14,100 nt of DNA from Myxococcales bacterium UBA5297. GTDB taxonomy: Bacteria > Myxococcota > Myxococcia > Myxococcales > UBA5297. Positions 1 through 6,627 of the stretch are shown piece by piece. Positions within the stretch are counted from its first letter, which is position 1; each line of letters opens with the position of its first letter. A model generated the notes under the pieces. That model had not been told where the DNA came from and ran no database searches. It worked only from the letters and a program-made list of their open reading frames with translations. A program made the position numbers and the translations under genes. Location of the stretch: the NCBI GenBank assembly GCA_002408385.1, contig DHSB01000198.1:18692-32791 (forward strand). The letters run 5' to 3'.

Positions 1-11
1 CTACGCTCGGG

Positions 12-3000
12 GTGAACGGGGCTCGGGCCGAGCTCAACTTCGCTTCTGCGCCTCTTCTTCATCCGCGCCCGCAGGCCGCCGAGATGGCGGTGCTCCCCGC
101 CTCGCAGCACACTCTGGTTCGGCCCGCCGCGGGCGGACTCGCCGGGATGCTCGTCGCTGCTGGTCTGGCTGCGGCTTGCGGCGCAGAAGGCCTCTCTCCG
201 CGGCCGCTGTCGATGGAGCCTTCGTCGGGCTCGGCGAGCGCGGCGACCCGCGCGGTCATCACCGGCGAGGGGCTCGACCCGCGTCCGTCCCTGGACTTCT
301 CACGGCAGGCCGAGAGCCGGCTCGACACGGTGTACCGGGCCGCGCTCGGATCGACCTGGCTGTACGACGTAAGGCTGCGCGAGCAGGGCCTTCTCGACGC
401 GACCGTGCCCGCTGGCCTGGCGCCGGGGCTCTACGACCTGCTCGTCGTCGATCCCTCGGGGCGCGAGGGTCGTCTGGAGGCGGCCTACGAGGTCCTGGAA
501 GTCGCCGAGGCGAGCGAGCGGGTCGCGAAGCTGCGCGTGATCGCCTCCGGGGAGCAGCTCGAGCTTTCGGCCTTTGCGATCCGCGTCGAGGCCGTGGACG
601 AGGGCGGTGGGCCCGTCGAGAGCTTCAACGGGCAGGTCGAGCTGCGCGACGAGACCGGCACGTTGGTGCCGGCGAGGTCGGGCTCCTTCGTGCGCGGCGT
701 GTGGGAGGGCGAGGTCGAGCTGCGACAGGCCTCGGGAGGTGACCGAATCGCCGCGTCGCTCGGGAGGCTGAGGGGCTACTCCGCGGCGCTGGTCGTGCGG
801 GCCAGGCCCGCGGCGCGGGTCGGGGTCGCTGCCTCCGGCGCGACCCTGCGAGCCGGCGAGTGCGCGCGCCTCCGGCTGGCGCTGTTCGACGATCTCGGGC
901 GGGTCGCCGAGGCGGACCGCCCCTGGCGCATCGCGCTCGAAGCGGCCGACCTGGGGCTTGTGGCCTTTGCCGATTCGAGCTGCCGGCAGGCGGTGTCCGA
1001 AGTGATGGTCGAGCCCTCCGACAGCGGCGCGTCCCTCTTCGTCGCCGGATGGCACGCGGGGCCGAACGCGCTGCGGGCGCGGGCCGAGGGGCTGCTCCCC
1101 GGGTCGACCGATCTCTTCGTCGCGCCCGCGGAGCCGGCGGCGCTGGTCTTCGTCGGCGCGCCGCGGGAGCTGACGGCCGGCGAGTGCTCGGAGAGCGTCG
1201 GGCTCGAGGTGCGAGATGCCTTCGGCAACCTCGGTCTCGAACCGCTGACGGTCGCGCTCGAGGCGACGGCCTCGACGGGCTTTGCCTTCTACTCCGACGA
1301 GACGTGCGGGCAGGCGGTCACCGCGCTCGAGACGGCTCTCGGCGCCGGGCGCTTTCGTCTGCGCGGCACGGTCGCAGGGCCGGTCGAAATCGCGGCACGA
1401 GCGGGCGCGCTCGTCCCCGCCGTGCACACGGTCCAGCTCCTCAGCGACGGCCTCCCGGCGCAGCTCGTCTTTACGACGCGGGAGCGGACCGCGGTGGCCG
1501 GCGAATGCTCGGCGGAGGTCGCGATTGGGGTGCGCGACCGCTTCGGCAACGAACAGGCCGTGGTCGGCGCGCTCGAGGTGCTGGTCACCGCCTCCGCGCC
1601 CGAGGTGGAGCTGTTTCGCGACGCCGCTTGTTCGAGCCCCGGGCCCCTGCTGGAGCTCGGCGCGGGCGAGAGCCGCGCTGCGGTCCACTTCCGCAGCGAA
1701 CGCGCCGCGGAGCTCAGCCTCCAGGTCGCGGCGGCGGGCCTGGTGGGGAACGCGCAGTCCCAGCGCGTCGTCGCTGCCGCGCCCGCCGCGCTCGCCTTCG
1801 CGACCCCGCCGCGGACGGTCGAGGCCGGGGGCTGCTCCCCGGCCTTGACGGTCGAGCTGGTCGACGCCTTCGGCAACCGCGCGACGGCTTCCTCGAGCGC
1901 GACCCTCGCCCTCTCGACCGAGCCGGCTGCCGACCTCTGGTTCTACTCGGACGAGCGGTGCGCGGCGGCGCCTGTCGTCAGCGTTTCGCTGCCCGCGGGC
2001 TCGTCGCAGGCTTCCTTTCATTTGCGTGGCACGAAGGCCGGAGAGCACCTGATGGCCGTGACGAGCGCGCCGCTCGCCAGGGCCGGCCAGAGTGTGAGGG
2101 TGGTCGCTGCCGCACCCGCGCTGCTCGAGTTTGAGCCGGTCGGCTCGCCGCAGGTGACGGGGAGGCCGTTTCTCGTCGGCCTTCGCGCGCTCGATGCGTA
2201 CGGCAACCACGCGACGAAGTTCCGGCTCCCCGTGAAGCTCGCGGTCGAGCCGGCGACGCCGCTCGCCTGCGTCTCCAACTGCAGCACCGGGAGCGCCACG
2301 GCGCCGTTCTCCGAGGGCTCGTGGTCCGGAGGCGTGCAGCTCGACTGGCCGATAGGTCTTGGCCGGGTCCTGCGAGCAACGGCAGGAGCGGTCATCGGCG
2401 AGTCGAACCCCTTCGAGCTGACCGCCCCGGAGGCGCCGCCGCGCGCGGCTTTCGAGTATTCGCCGATCGTGGCGCGGGTCGGAGAGCCGATCGCCTTCGA
2501 CGCCAAGGGCTCTTCCGACTACCAGACCGCGGCGGCCGAGCTGGAGGTGAGCTGGGACTTCGAGGGGACGGCGACGCCTCCGCCTTGGACGCCCTGGGAG
2601 CGCTCGAAGCTCGCGACCTATGCCTTCGCGGCGGCGGGGAGCTATCCGGTTCGTCTCGCGGTGCGCGACGAGGCCGGTACCCTGGGCTTCGCGAGCCGAC
2701 TGGTTCGGGTGGTCGAGGCCACCGGCGGTGCGCTCTGCCTCGTGGACACCGTCAAGGTCGACAGGGACGACGGGGCGCTCGGCTGCGAAGGGCCCTTTGG
2801 CGCCGACGGCAAGCTCTCGCTGGCCGAGGCGGTGCGCATCTCCAACGCGACCGCGGGCACACAGACGATCGCCTTCGGGACGGCCTTGCTGCTCTCTTCC
2901 GGGACGACTTTCAGCATCACCGACTCGGTCGACCTGCTCGCCGCAGAAGGGACCCGGTTCGACCGCGTCAATTTCGACATCGCCGCCGGCACGGCGTCCT

Positions 3001-3713
3001 TCTCCGGGCTCGAGCTGAGCAACCAGTCGAGCTTCGTCGAGGTGGCGGAGGGCGCAGCGCTGAAGCTGACCGACAGCTTCCTGCACGACATGCCGGGAAT
3101 CCGGCTCGCCGGCCGGGTCGAGGCGGTGCGGACTCGATTCGAGCGCTGCACGAACGACTGCCTCTGGATGAAGGGCGCGAACGCGACGCTGTCGGTGAGC
3201 CACTCGCAGTTCAGCGACGGGGTCGCGCGCGGGGTCTATCTGCACACCTGCGGGAGCAGCGGGACGGTGCTCGACCTGCGCTCGAGCACTTTCACGAGGA
3301 TGGGCCAGGGGGTCCAGAGCGAGAGCAACTGCTCCGCGTCGACCCTGGTGCGCCACGTGACCTTCCACGCCAACGGCGGCGGCATCGTCTACTCCGGGGG
3401 CACGGGCCACGAGCTGCTCAATTGCGTCTTCTCGGCCAACGCGGGGCGTTCCGTCGAATGCGGGACGGCGGGGTTCGCCGCGCGCGGCCACAACCTGCTG
3501 TTCGCCCATGGCGCCGAGGGCTGTCTGGCCGGCGATGAGGGCAACCTGATCGCCGATCCGCAGTTCGTCGGGTCGGCCGTGGGCGATTTCCGGTTGCAGC
3601 AGTCCAGCCCGGCCCGCGACAGCGCGCTCGACCTCGGCCTGGATCTCAACGGTCTCGCGCCCGGCAGGTTCGAGGGGCTTGGTCCGGATCGCGGTGGCGA
3701 GGAGAGCCAGTGA
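12..3713 (+). CDS. Large surface (lipo)protein: TIG-like, Cys-paired Ig-like repeats, PKD, CSLREA-like, beta-helix
   Basis: Probable exported surface protein with no recognisable enzyme motif; an adhesive or structural role is inference. Numbered from GTG 12, a hydrophobic segment at residues 40-55 ends in LAAAC (Cys56), a weak lipobox because the -3 residue is Ala. ATG 84 would place this as an ordinary signal peptide and is a good alternative start; the frame is also open to the left window edge. Then come a TIG/IPT-like domain (about 61-165), an Ig-like domain (about 170-265), four Ig-like repeats of about 107 residues (about 268-700), each with AGxC, D-x-(F/L)-G and a second Cys about 40 residues on, and one diverged repeat (about 703-805). 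A PKD-like domain (810-902) carries SWDF and the AGSYPVRLAVRD strand. A CSLREA-like segment (908-956, LSLAEAVRISN) leads into a right-handed beta-helix (about 965-1200) ending in SSPARDS, as in such families. The stop overlaps the next gene. Confidence 0.88.
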   Translation: MNGARAELNFASAPLLHPRPQAAEMAVLPASQHTLVRPAAGGLAGMLVAAGLAAACGAEGLSPRPLSMEPSSGSASAATRAVITGEGLDPRPSLDFSRQAESRLDTVYRAALGSTWLYDVRLREQGLLDATVPAGLAPGLYDLLVVDPSGREGRLEAAYEVLEVAEASERVAKLRVIASGEQLELSAFAIRVEAVDEGGGPVESFNGQVELRDETGTLVPARSGSFVRGVWEGEVELRQASGGDRIAASLGRLRGYSAALVVRARPAARVGVAASGATLRAGECARLRLALFDDLGRVAEADRPWRIALEAADLGLVAFADSSCRQAVSEVMVEPSDSGASLFVAGWHAGPNALRARAEGLLPGSTDLFVAPAEPAALVFVGAPRELTAGECSESVGLEVRDAFGNLGLEPLTVALEATASTGFAFYSDETCGQAVTALETALGAGRFRLRGTVAGPVEIAARAGALVPAVHTVQLLSDGLPAQLVFTTRERTAVAGECSAEVAIGVRDRFGNEQAVVGALEVLVTASAPEVELFRDAACSSPGPLLELGAGESRAAVHFRSERAAELSLQVAAAGLVGNAQSQRVVAAAPAALAFATPPRTVEAGGCSPALTVELVDAFGNRATASSSATLALSTEPAADLWFYSDERCAAAPVVSVSLPAGSSQASFHLRGTKAGEHLMAVTSAPLARAGQSVRVVAAAPALLEFEPVGSPQVTGRPFLVGLRALDAYGNHATKFRLPVKLAVEPATPLACVSNCSTGSATAPFSEGSWSGGVQLDWPIGLGRVLRATAGAVIGESNPFELTAPEAPPRAAFEYSPIVARVGEPIAFDAKGSSDYQTAAAELEVSWDFEGTATPPPWTPWERSKLATYAFAAAGSYPVRLAVRDEAGTLGFASRLVRVVEATGGALCLVDTVKVDRDDGALGCEGPFGADGKLSLAEAVRISNATAGTQTIAFGTALLLSSGTTFSITDSVDLLAAEGTRFDRVNFDIAAGTASFSGLELSNQSSFVEVAEGAALKLTDSFLHDMPGIRLAGRVEAVRTRFERCTNDCLWMKGANATLSVSHSQFSDGVARGVYLHTCGSSGTVLDLRSSTFTRMGQGVQSESNCSASTLVRHVTFHANGGGIVYSGGTGHELLNCVFSANAGRSVECGTAGFAARGHNLLFAHGAEGCLAGDEGNLIADPQFVGSAVGDFRLQQSSPARDSALDLGLDLNGLAPGRFEGLGPDRGGEESQ
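3699..3706 (+). promoter_or_regulatory. Shine-Dalgarno site deciding the start of the FecR-like gene
   Basis: GAGGAGAG lies inside the last codons of the upstream gene, six bases before ATG 3713. The stop TGA (3711-3713) and this ATG share a base (TGATG), the usual arrangement for translational coupling. The site favours ATG 3713 over GTG 3710 in the same frame. Confidence 0.7.
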
Positions 3714-5095
3714 TGAGGGGGCCGACGGCTCGCGAGCGCGCCCGGTGTCGAGAGCGGCGGGCCCGTCCTCGTCGAGCGTCGCGGGCCGGCCAGGCGCGCT
3801 CGAGCAGAGGCGGAACGAACGGCGGGGCCAACGCGCGTGCGAGGGCCAGGAGGTGCGTTGCGCGAGCGCTGCTGTGCACCGCGCTGCTCGCCGTCGTGGG
3901 GCTCGCGGCGTGTCGCAAGGAAGAGGCGGGCGCGCAGGGGGCGCTGCCCACGCTGCCCGACGGGCTGGTCGCGAGCTGCGCCTGGGCGAGCGGCGAGGTC
4001 GAGGTGCGCCGCCCCGGTTCGGTCTACTGGGAGCCGGTGGGCACCGGGGCGCTGTTTCGCGAGGGCGACTGGCTGCGCACCGGGGAGCTGTCCCAGGCGC
4101 GCGTCGAGTTCTTCTTGGGCGGCGGGCTCGACCTCGAGCCGGGGACCGTCGTGGTCGTCGGGCTCTCGCCGCGCGGAGACGGAGAGCAGCCCGAGCCGAT
4201 GCTCACCGTCGAGCTGGGCTCGGTCCGCTCGGTGCTCTCGCCGAAGGGCGACCGAGAGGGGGCAGTCTCGATAGAGACGAGCGAGGGGGCTCGGGTGCGC
4301 ATCGCCGCGCGGCCCGGGGAGCAGACGCCGGTCGTGCGCATCTCGCGCGAGGGCGAAGGCACCGCGATAGCTGTCACCGAGGGAGGCGCGAGGCTGCAGC
4401 CCGAGGGCGCGCAACAGCGCACCCTGGTCGCCGGCCAGCTCATCGAGCTCGTCGCCGGCGCCGTCGGGGAGAGCGCTTCACTCATCGACTTCCCGAAGAG
4501 CCTCTCTCCGGGCATCGACGCGAGGCTTCGGCTCGCGCCCGGCGAGCGCGTCGAGCTTCGTTGGGTGGCCGTCTCCGGGGCCGGGGGCTATCGGGTCCAG
4601 GTCGCGCGCGACCTGTCGTTTCGCCAGCTCGTCCGCGACGAGCGCACCGAGGGCACCCGCCTCGCGATTGGCTGTGACGGCGCCGAGCTCGCGTGGCGGG
4701 TGGCGGCGAGGGACAGCAAGGGGCGCACTGGCGAGTACGGCTTTGCGCGCCGCTTGTTCTGCGGCCGCGAGGACCTGCTCATCGCCCCGGCCGACGGTGC
4801 AACGCACAAGGGAGGGCAGGTCGACTTCTCCTGGCGCGAGCCTCCGGCCGGCGGCCGCTTCCAGCTCGTCGTCGCCAGCGGCCGCGACCTCGAGGCGAGC
4901 GCGGTCGTGCGCCAGTGGTCGGTGCGCGAGTCGGCTCGCGTCGATGGCCTGCGCCCGGGCGAGTACTACTGGGGCGTCTTCCTCGAGACGGGCGAGCCGC
5001 TCTTCGCCGAGCCTCGCCGGCTCGTCGTCCAGCGCTCGGGCGCCGGGCCGAAGATCCGCTCTCCGAGCGAGATATCGAACTGGGGCGCGCGGTGA
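3713..5095 (+). CDS. FecR-domain lipoprotein with two fibronectin/Ig-like C-terminal domains
   Basis: Envelope lipoprotein of 460 residues (numbering below counts from GTG 3710, one more). A hydrophobic stretch ends in VVGLAAC (Cys68), a good lipobox. Residues about 88-155 form a FecR-type domain: an opening strand with ASGEVEVRRPGS, then LFREGDWLRTGELSQARVEF and a beta strand ending TVVVV. Residues 165-260 look like more beta-rich FecR-type repeats. Two FN3-like domains follow, about 275-350 (ELRWVAVSGAGGYRVQVARD) and 355-442 (VDFSWREP, then RVDGLRPGEYYWGVF). This FecR plus FN3-like layout is known in other bacteria as an envelope protein outside classical FecIR iron signalling, and no sigma factor or TonB receptor is adjacent here. 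The 49 residues before the hydrophobic stretch are odd: 17 Arg and no Lys. No in-frame ATG, GTG or TTG lies closer to the signal peptide. Probably made with the preceding surface protein. Confidence 0.88.
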   Translation: MRGPTARERARCRERRARPRRASRAGQARSSRGGTNGGANARARARRCVARALLCTALLAVVGLAACRKEEAGAQGALPTLPDGLVASCAWASGEVEVRRPGSVYWEPVGTGALFREGDWLRTGELSQARVEFFLGGGLDLEPGTVVVVGLSPRGDGEQPEPMLTVELGSVRSVLSPKGDREGAVSIETSEGARVRIAARPGEQTPVVRISREGEGTAIAVTEGGARLQPEGAQQRTLVAGQLIELVAGAVGESASLIDFPKSLSPGIDARLRLAPGERVELRWVAVSGAGGYRVQVARDLSFRQLVRDERTEGTRLAIGCDGAELAWRVAARDSKGRTGEYGFARRLFCGREDLLIAPADGATHKGGQVDFSWREPPAGGRFQLVVASGRDLEASAVVRQWSVRESARVDGLRPGEYYWGVFLETGEPLFAEPRRLVVQRSGAGPKIRSPSEISNWGAR

Positions 5096-5269
5096 GGCCC
5101 GGCGGGCCCGCCGATCGCCCGTCGCCCGTCGACCGTCGAGGGCCGGCCCCGGTCAGCCCGGCCTCTCCGCGGCGAAAAGCCGAGTCTGGGCGACGACGAA
5201 GTTGAGCTGAATGCGCCGTCTGCGACATCCTTCGGGCGCTCTCGGAACAGAGGGGCCCAAGGAGACACC
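5096..5269 (+). other. Spacer with GC palindrome and 7-bp tandem repeats
   Basis: Just after the FecR-like gene stop is the perfect palindrome GGCGGGCCCGCC (5101-5112), followed by four 7-bp units at 5115-5142 (TCGCCCG twice, TCGACCG, TCGAGGG). The palindrome could fold in RNA but no T-run follows, so it is not a convincing intrinsic terminator. No gene was found in this spacer. Confidence 0.4.
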
Positions 5270-5476
5270 GTGACTGAAGACGAGCGACTGACGAACGCCG
5301 AGGTGAAGATGGCGTTCATCGAGAGGACGGTCGAGGACCTGGACAGCGTCGTCCGCGACCTGAACCGGGAGGTCCAGACCCTTCGGCGCGAGGTGGAGCA
5401 GCTTCGCAGCCAGCTTGCGCAGGCCGGTGCGGTCACCGTGCCCAGGCTCGAGGACGAGGTCCCACCGCACTATTGA
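5270..5476 (+). CDS. slyX: SlyX family protein
   Basis: Small acidic protein of 68 residues, close to the usual SlyX size. It starts at GTG 5270, four bases after an AAGGAGA Shine-Dalgarno sequence (5259-5265). Residues 2-50 form one amphipathic coiled-coil helix with heptad hydrophobics (KMAFIERTVEDLDSVV, then REVQTLRREVEQLRSQL). The tail ends in PPHY, the C-terminal motif typical of SlyX proteins. The biochemical role of the family is not established; the name comes from a gene next to slyD in Escherichia coli, and no slyD-like gene is visible here. It lies 174 bp after the FecR-like gene on the same strand, so it may share that transcript or have its own promoter. Confidence 0.9.
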   Translation: MTEDERLTNAEVKMAFIERTVEDLDSVVRDLNREVQTLRREVEQLRSQLAQAGAVTVPRLEDEVPPHY

Positions 5477-5615
5477 TTGAGAGGTCGGTGGCCGGCGCCT
5501 TGGTCGAGGTCGGCGTCGCGTCGCCCTTTGGCGAGGGGGACCGCACACCCGCTCGCCCTTGCTTTGGGCGCAACCGACGCGTGCAACCGAGCCGGCCCAC
5601 TTCGCTGCCAGCGGC
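5477..5615. other. Non-coding stretch between slyX and the palindrome array
   Basis: The slyX stop is followed by GC-rich sequence with two weak dyads: TCGCC/GGCGA (5521-5534) and CGCCC/GGGCG (5554-5570). Neither has a T-run, so no clear terminator for slyX is visible. The + frame open across 5473-5940 translates the palindromes into repeated Asn/Arg/Asp-type stretches, lacks a ribosome site and resembles no protein family, so I treat this stretch as non-coding. Confidence 0.4.
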
Positions 5616-5876
5616 GCGGCGACGCGATTTGGCTCCCGGGGCGGCGTGGCGTGCAGATCGCGACGCGATCTCGTCGGTCGGGCCGAACCGGGTAGAAAAT
5701 CGCGACACGATTTCGTGGCTTGGACGACGAGTCTGGGAAATCGCGACGCGATGTTGCCGCCCCAGCTCACCGATCCGACAAATCGCGACACGATTTCCGA
5801 GGGGCCGCCGAGCCGCACAATCGCGCCTCGGCGACGAGCTGCGTCGCCGGCTCTTGTGGCAAGTCGCGACGTCGAG
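5616..5876. repeat. Array of short palindromes spaced 41-42 bp
   Basis: Core motif ATCGCGAC(G/A)CGAT occurs at 5657-5669 (G form, inside the 17-base palindrome AGATCGCGACGCGATCT, 5655-5671), 5699-5711 (A form, inside AAATCGCGACACGATTT, 5697-5713), 5740-5752 (G form) and 5782-5794 (A form, same 17 bases at 5780-5796). A right-half copy lies at 5616-5628. A left-half copy (AATCGCG, 5819-5825) and a degenerate copy (TCGCGAC, 5864-5870) follow. Core starts are 41, 42, 41 and 42 bp apart, then about 38 and 43. The G form is a perfect inverted repeat around a central A; the A form has one mismatched pair. The 25-29 bp between cores are unrelated GC-rich sequence. The array lies between the 3' ends of converging genes, so promoter operators are unlikely. 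Possible roles (inference): multi-site protein binding, a structured RNA, or an intergenic repeat family. Confidence 0.85.
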
Positions 5877-6014
5877 GGCTTGGTTACCCGAGCCCCTTCG
5901 GCAAGCCCCCGTCTCTCCGGATGCGCGAGCGCCGCGATGAACCGGGCGACGGCTCCTGCTCGGACCATCCGGTCGCGGTCTCCTTGCACGGGAGGGCGAG
6001 CGCCAAAGAAAGGA
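5877..6014. other. Non-coding stretch between the array and the cold-shock terminator
   Basis: No gene or clear repeat seen. Together with 5477-5876 it makes up the roughly 600-bp gap where slyX (+) and the cold-shock gene (-) converge. Confidence 0.4.
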
Positions 6015-6041
6015 GAAGCCCGGCTCATCGAGCCGGGCTTC
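6000..6041 (-). terminator. Intrinsic terminator of the cold-shock gene
   Basis: A perfect 11-bp inverted repeat, GAAGCCCGGCT (6015-6025) and AGCCGGGCTTC (6031-6041), encloses a 5-base loop. Read on the - strand, the stem is followed by TCCTTTCTTTGG, a T-rich tract. It sits about 30 bases after the cold-shock stop codon. It could also block read-through from the + strand. Confidence 0.88.
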
Positions 6042-6071
6042 CCACATCCCCTCGAAACTTTCTTCCGATCG

Positions 6072-6275
6072 TTAGACCGGGCGGACGTTCGAGGCCTGCA
6101 GGCCCTTCGGGCCCTTGGACACGTCGAACTCGACGCGCTGCCCCTCGGCGAGGGACCGGAAGCCATCCGCCTGGATGGCGGAGTAGTGGCAGAACACGTC
6201 GTCGCCGCCGTCGTCCTGCGAGATGAAACCAAAGCCCTTCGAGTCGTTGAACCACTTCACGGTACCAGTTGCCAT
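6072..6275 (-). CDS. Cold-shock protein (CspA family)
   Basis: A 67-residue single cold-shock domain, the normal family length; it binds single-stranded RNA and DNA in the cytoplasm as an RNA chaperone. It opens with [18 protein letters not shown], containing the RNP1-type KGFGFI, followed by the RNP2-type segment DVFCHYSAI, and closes with [10 protein letters not shown] as in many CspA-type proteins. I chose ATG 6275 because the family starts here; the frame is open upstream to 6326 but those 17 residues are not family-like. A purine-rich AAGGAAAGAGAAG stretch precedes the start. It has its own strong terminator and a gap on both sides, so it is probably monocistronic. Which Csp paralogue it is, and whether it is cold-induced, cannot be told from sequence, so no letter is given. 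Confidence 0.96.
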   Translation of the reverse strand: MATGTVKWFNDSKGFGFISQDDGGDDVFCHYSAIQADGFRSLAEGQRVEFDVSKGPKGLQASNVRPV

Positions 6276-6296
6276 TTGCTTCTCTTTCCTTGAATC

Positions 6297-6335
6297 AAAG
6301 CCGGAATGTATTCGGCTTTCGGTCAACCAATAGCG
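6297..6335 (-). promoter_or_regulatory. Dyad and probable promoter/5' leader of the cold-shock gene
   Basis: AAAGCCG (6297-6303) and CGGCTTT (6313-6319) form a perfect 7-bp inverted repeat around 9 bases, about 22 bases before the start codon. On the - strand the surrounding AT-richer stretch contains TTGACC and TACATT, but their spacing (10 bases) does not fit a standard -35/-10 pair, so the exact promoter boxes are unresolved. The dyad could be an operator or a leader hairpin in the mRNA. Confidence 0.45.
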
Positions 6336-6627
6336 GCTGACGTCGCGGGCACCGTACGCGAGTGCCGGACGAATGTCGAGCAGCCGTCAACTGGTTTTGA
6401 GCCATTCGCGGGCTCGGGTTTTGGACTTGGCTGCGCCTCGCAGGGTGCGCGCGCGCAGGCCCGCCGGGTCTGCTCGGATGCACCTCAGCCCCGGTGTCCT
6501 CCATGGCTGCCGACTGCGGATCGCGAATCCAGAGGCCACCGCAGCGCTCGCAGCGCAGGGGCGCGCGTCTTGTCGGAGAACGCCTCTCCCACAGGTCCCC
6601 GCCTGCCTTCGCACGGCGCCGCCTCTT
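6336..6627. other. Gap between the cold-shock and flippase-like genes
   Basis: This GC-rich gap lies upstream of the cold-shock gene and downstream of the flippase-like stop. I see no gene, tRNA or clear terminator. A - strand frame reads LRCERCGGLW near 6520-6555, resembling half of a zinc ribbon, but it lacks a start codon and the second Cys pair. Confidence 0.4.

Noticed and set aside
1385..1400. A further copy of the palindrome (AAATCGCGGCACGA) inside the surface protein gene
   Set aside because: Only part of the motif matches, it lies in a conserved coding repeat, and it is not in phase with other copies.
300..3509. Very long - strand open frame opposite the surface protein
   Set aside because: Its product is Arg/Gly/Ala-rich low-complexity sequence without domains. 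The + strand frame has clear repeats and domains. Such mirror frames are expected in DNA with extreme third-position GC.
5616..5876. CRISPR array
   Set aside because: The shared units are only 13-18 bp and vary in a pattern, the end copies are heavily decayed on both sides, and no cas gene is nearby. The array is better described as spaced palindromes.
5473..5940. A 155-codon + strand gene across the palindrome array
   Set aside because: No suitable ribosome site, overlap with the slyX stop, translation of the palindromes into shifting Arg/Asp/Thr-rich stretches, and no family resemblance.
6515..6627. Possible small zinc-ribbon protein (LRCERCGGLW) on the - strand
   Set aside because: Only one Cys pair, no start codon with a ribosome site, and the frame simply continues in phase past the flippase-like stop codon.
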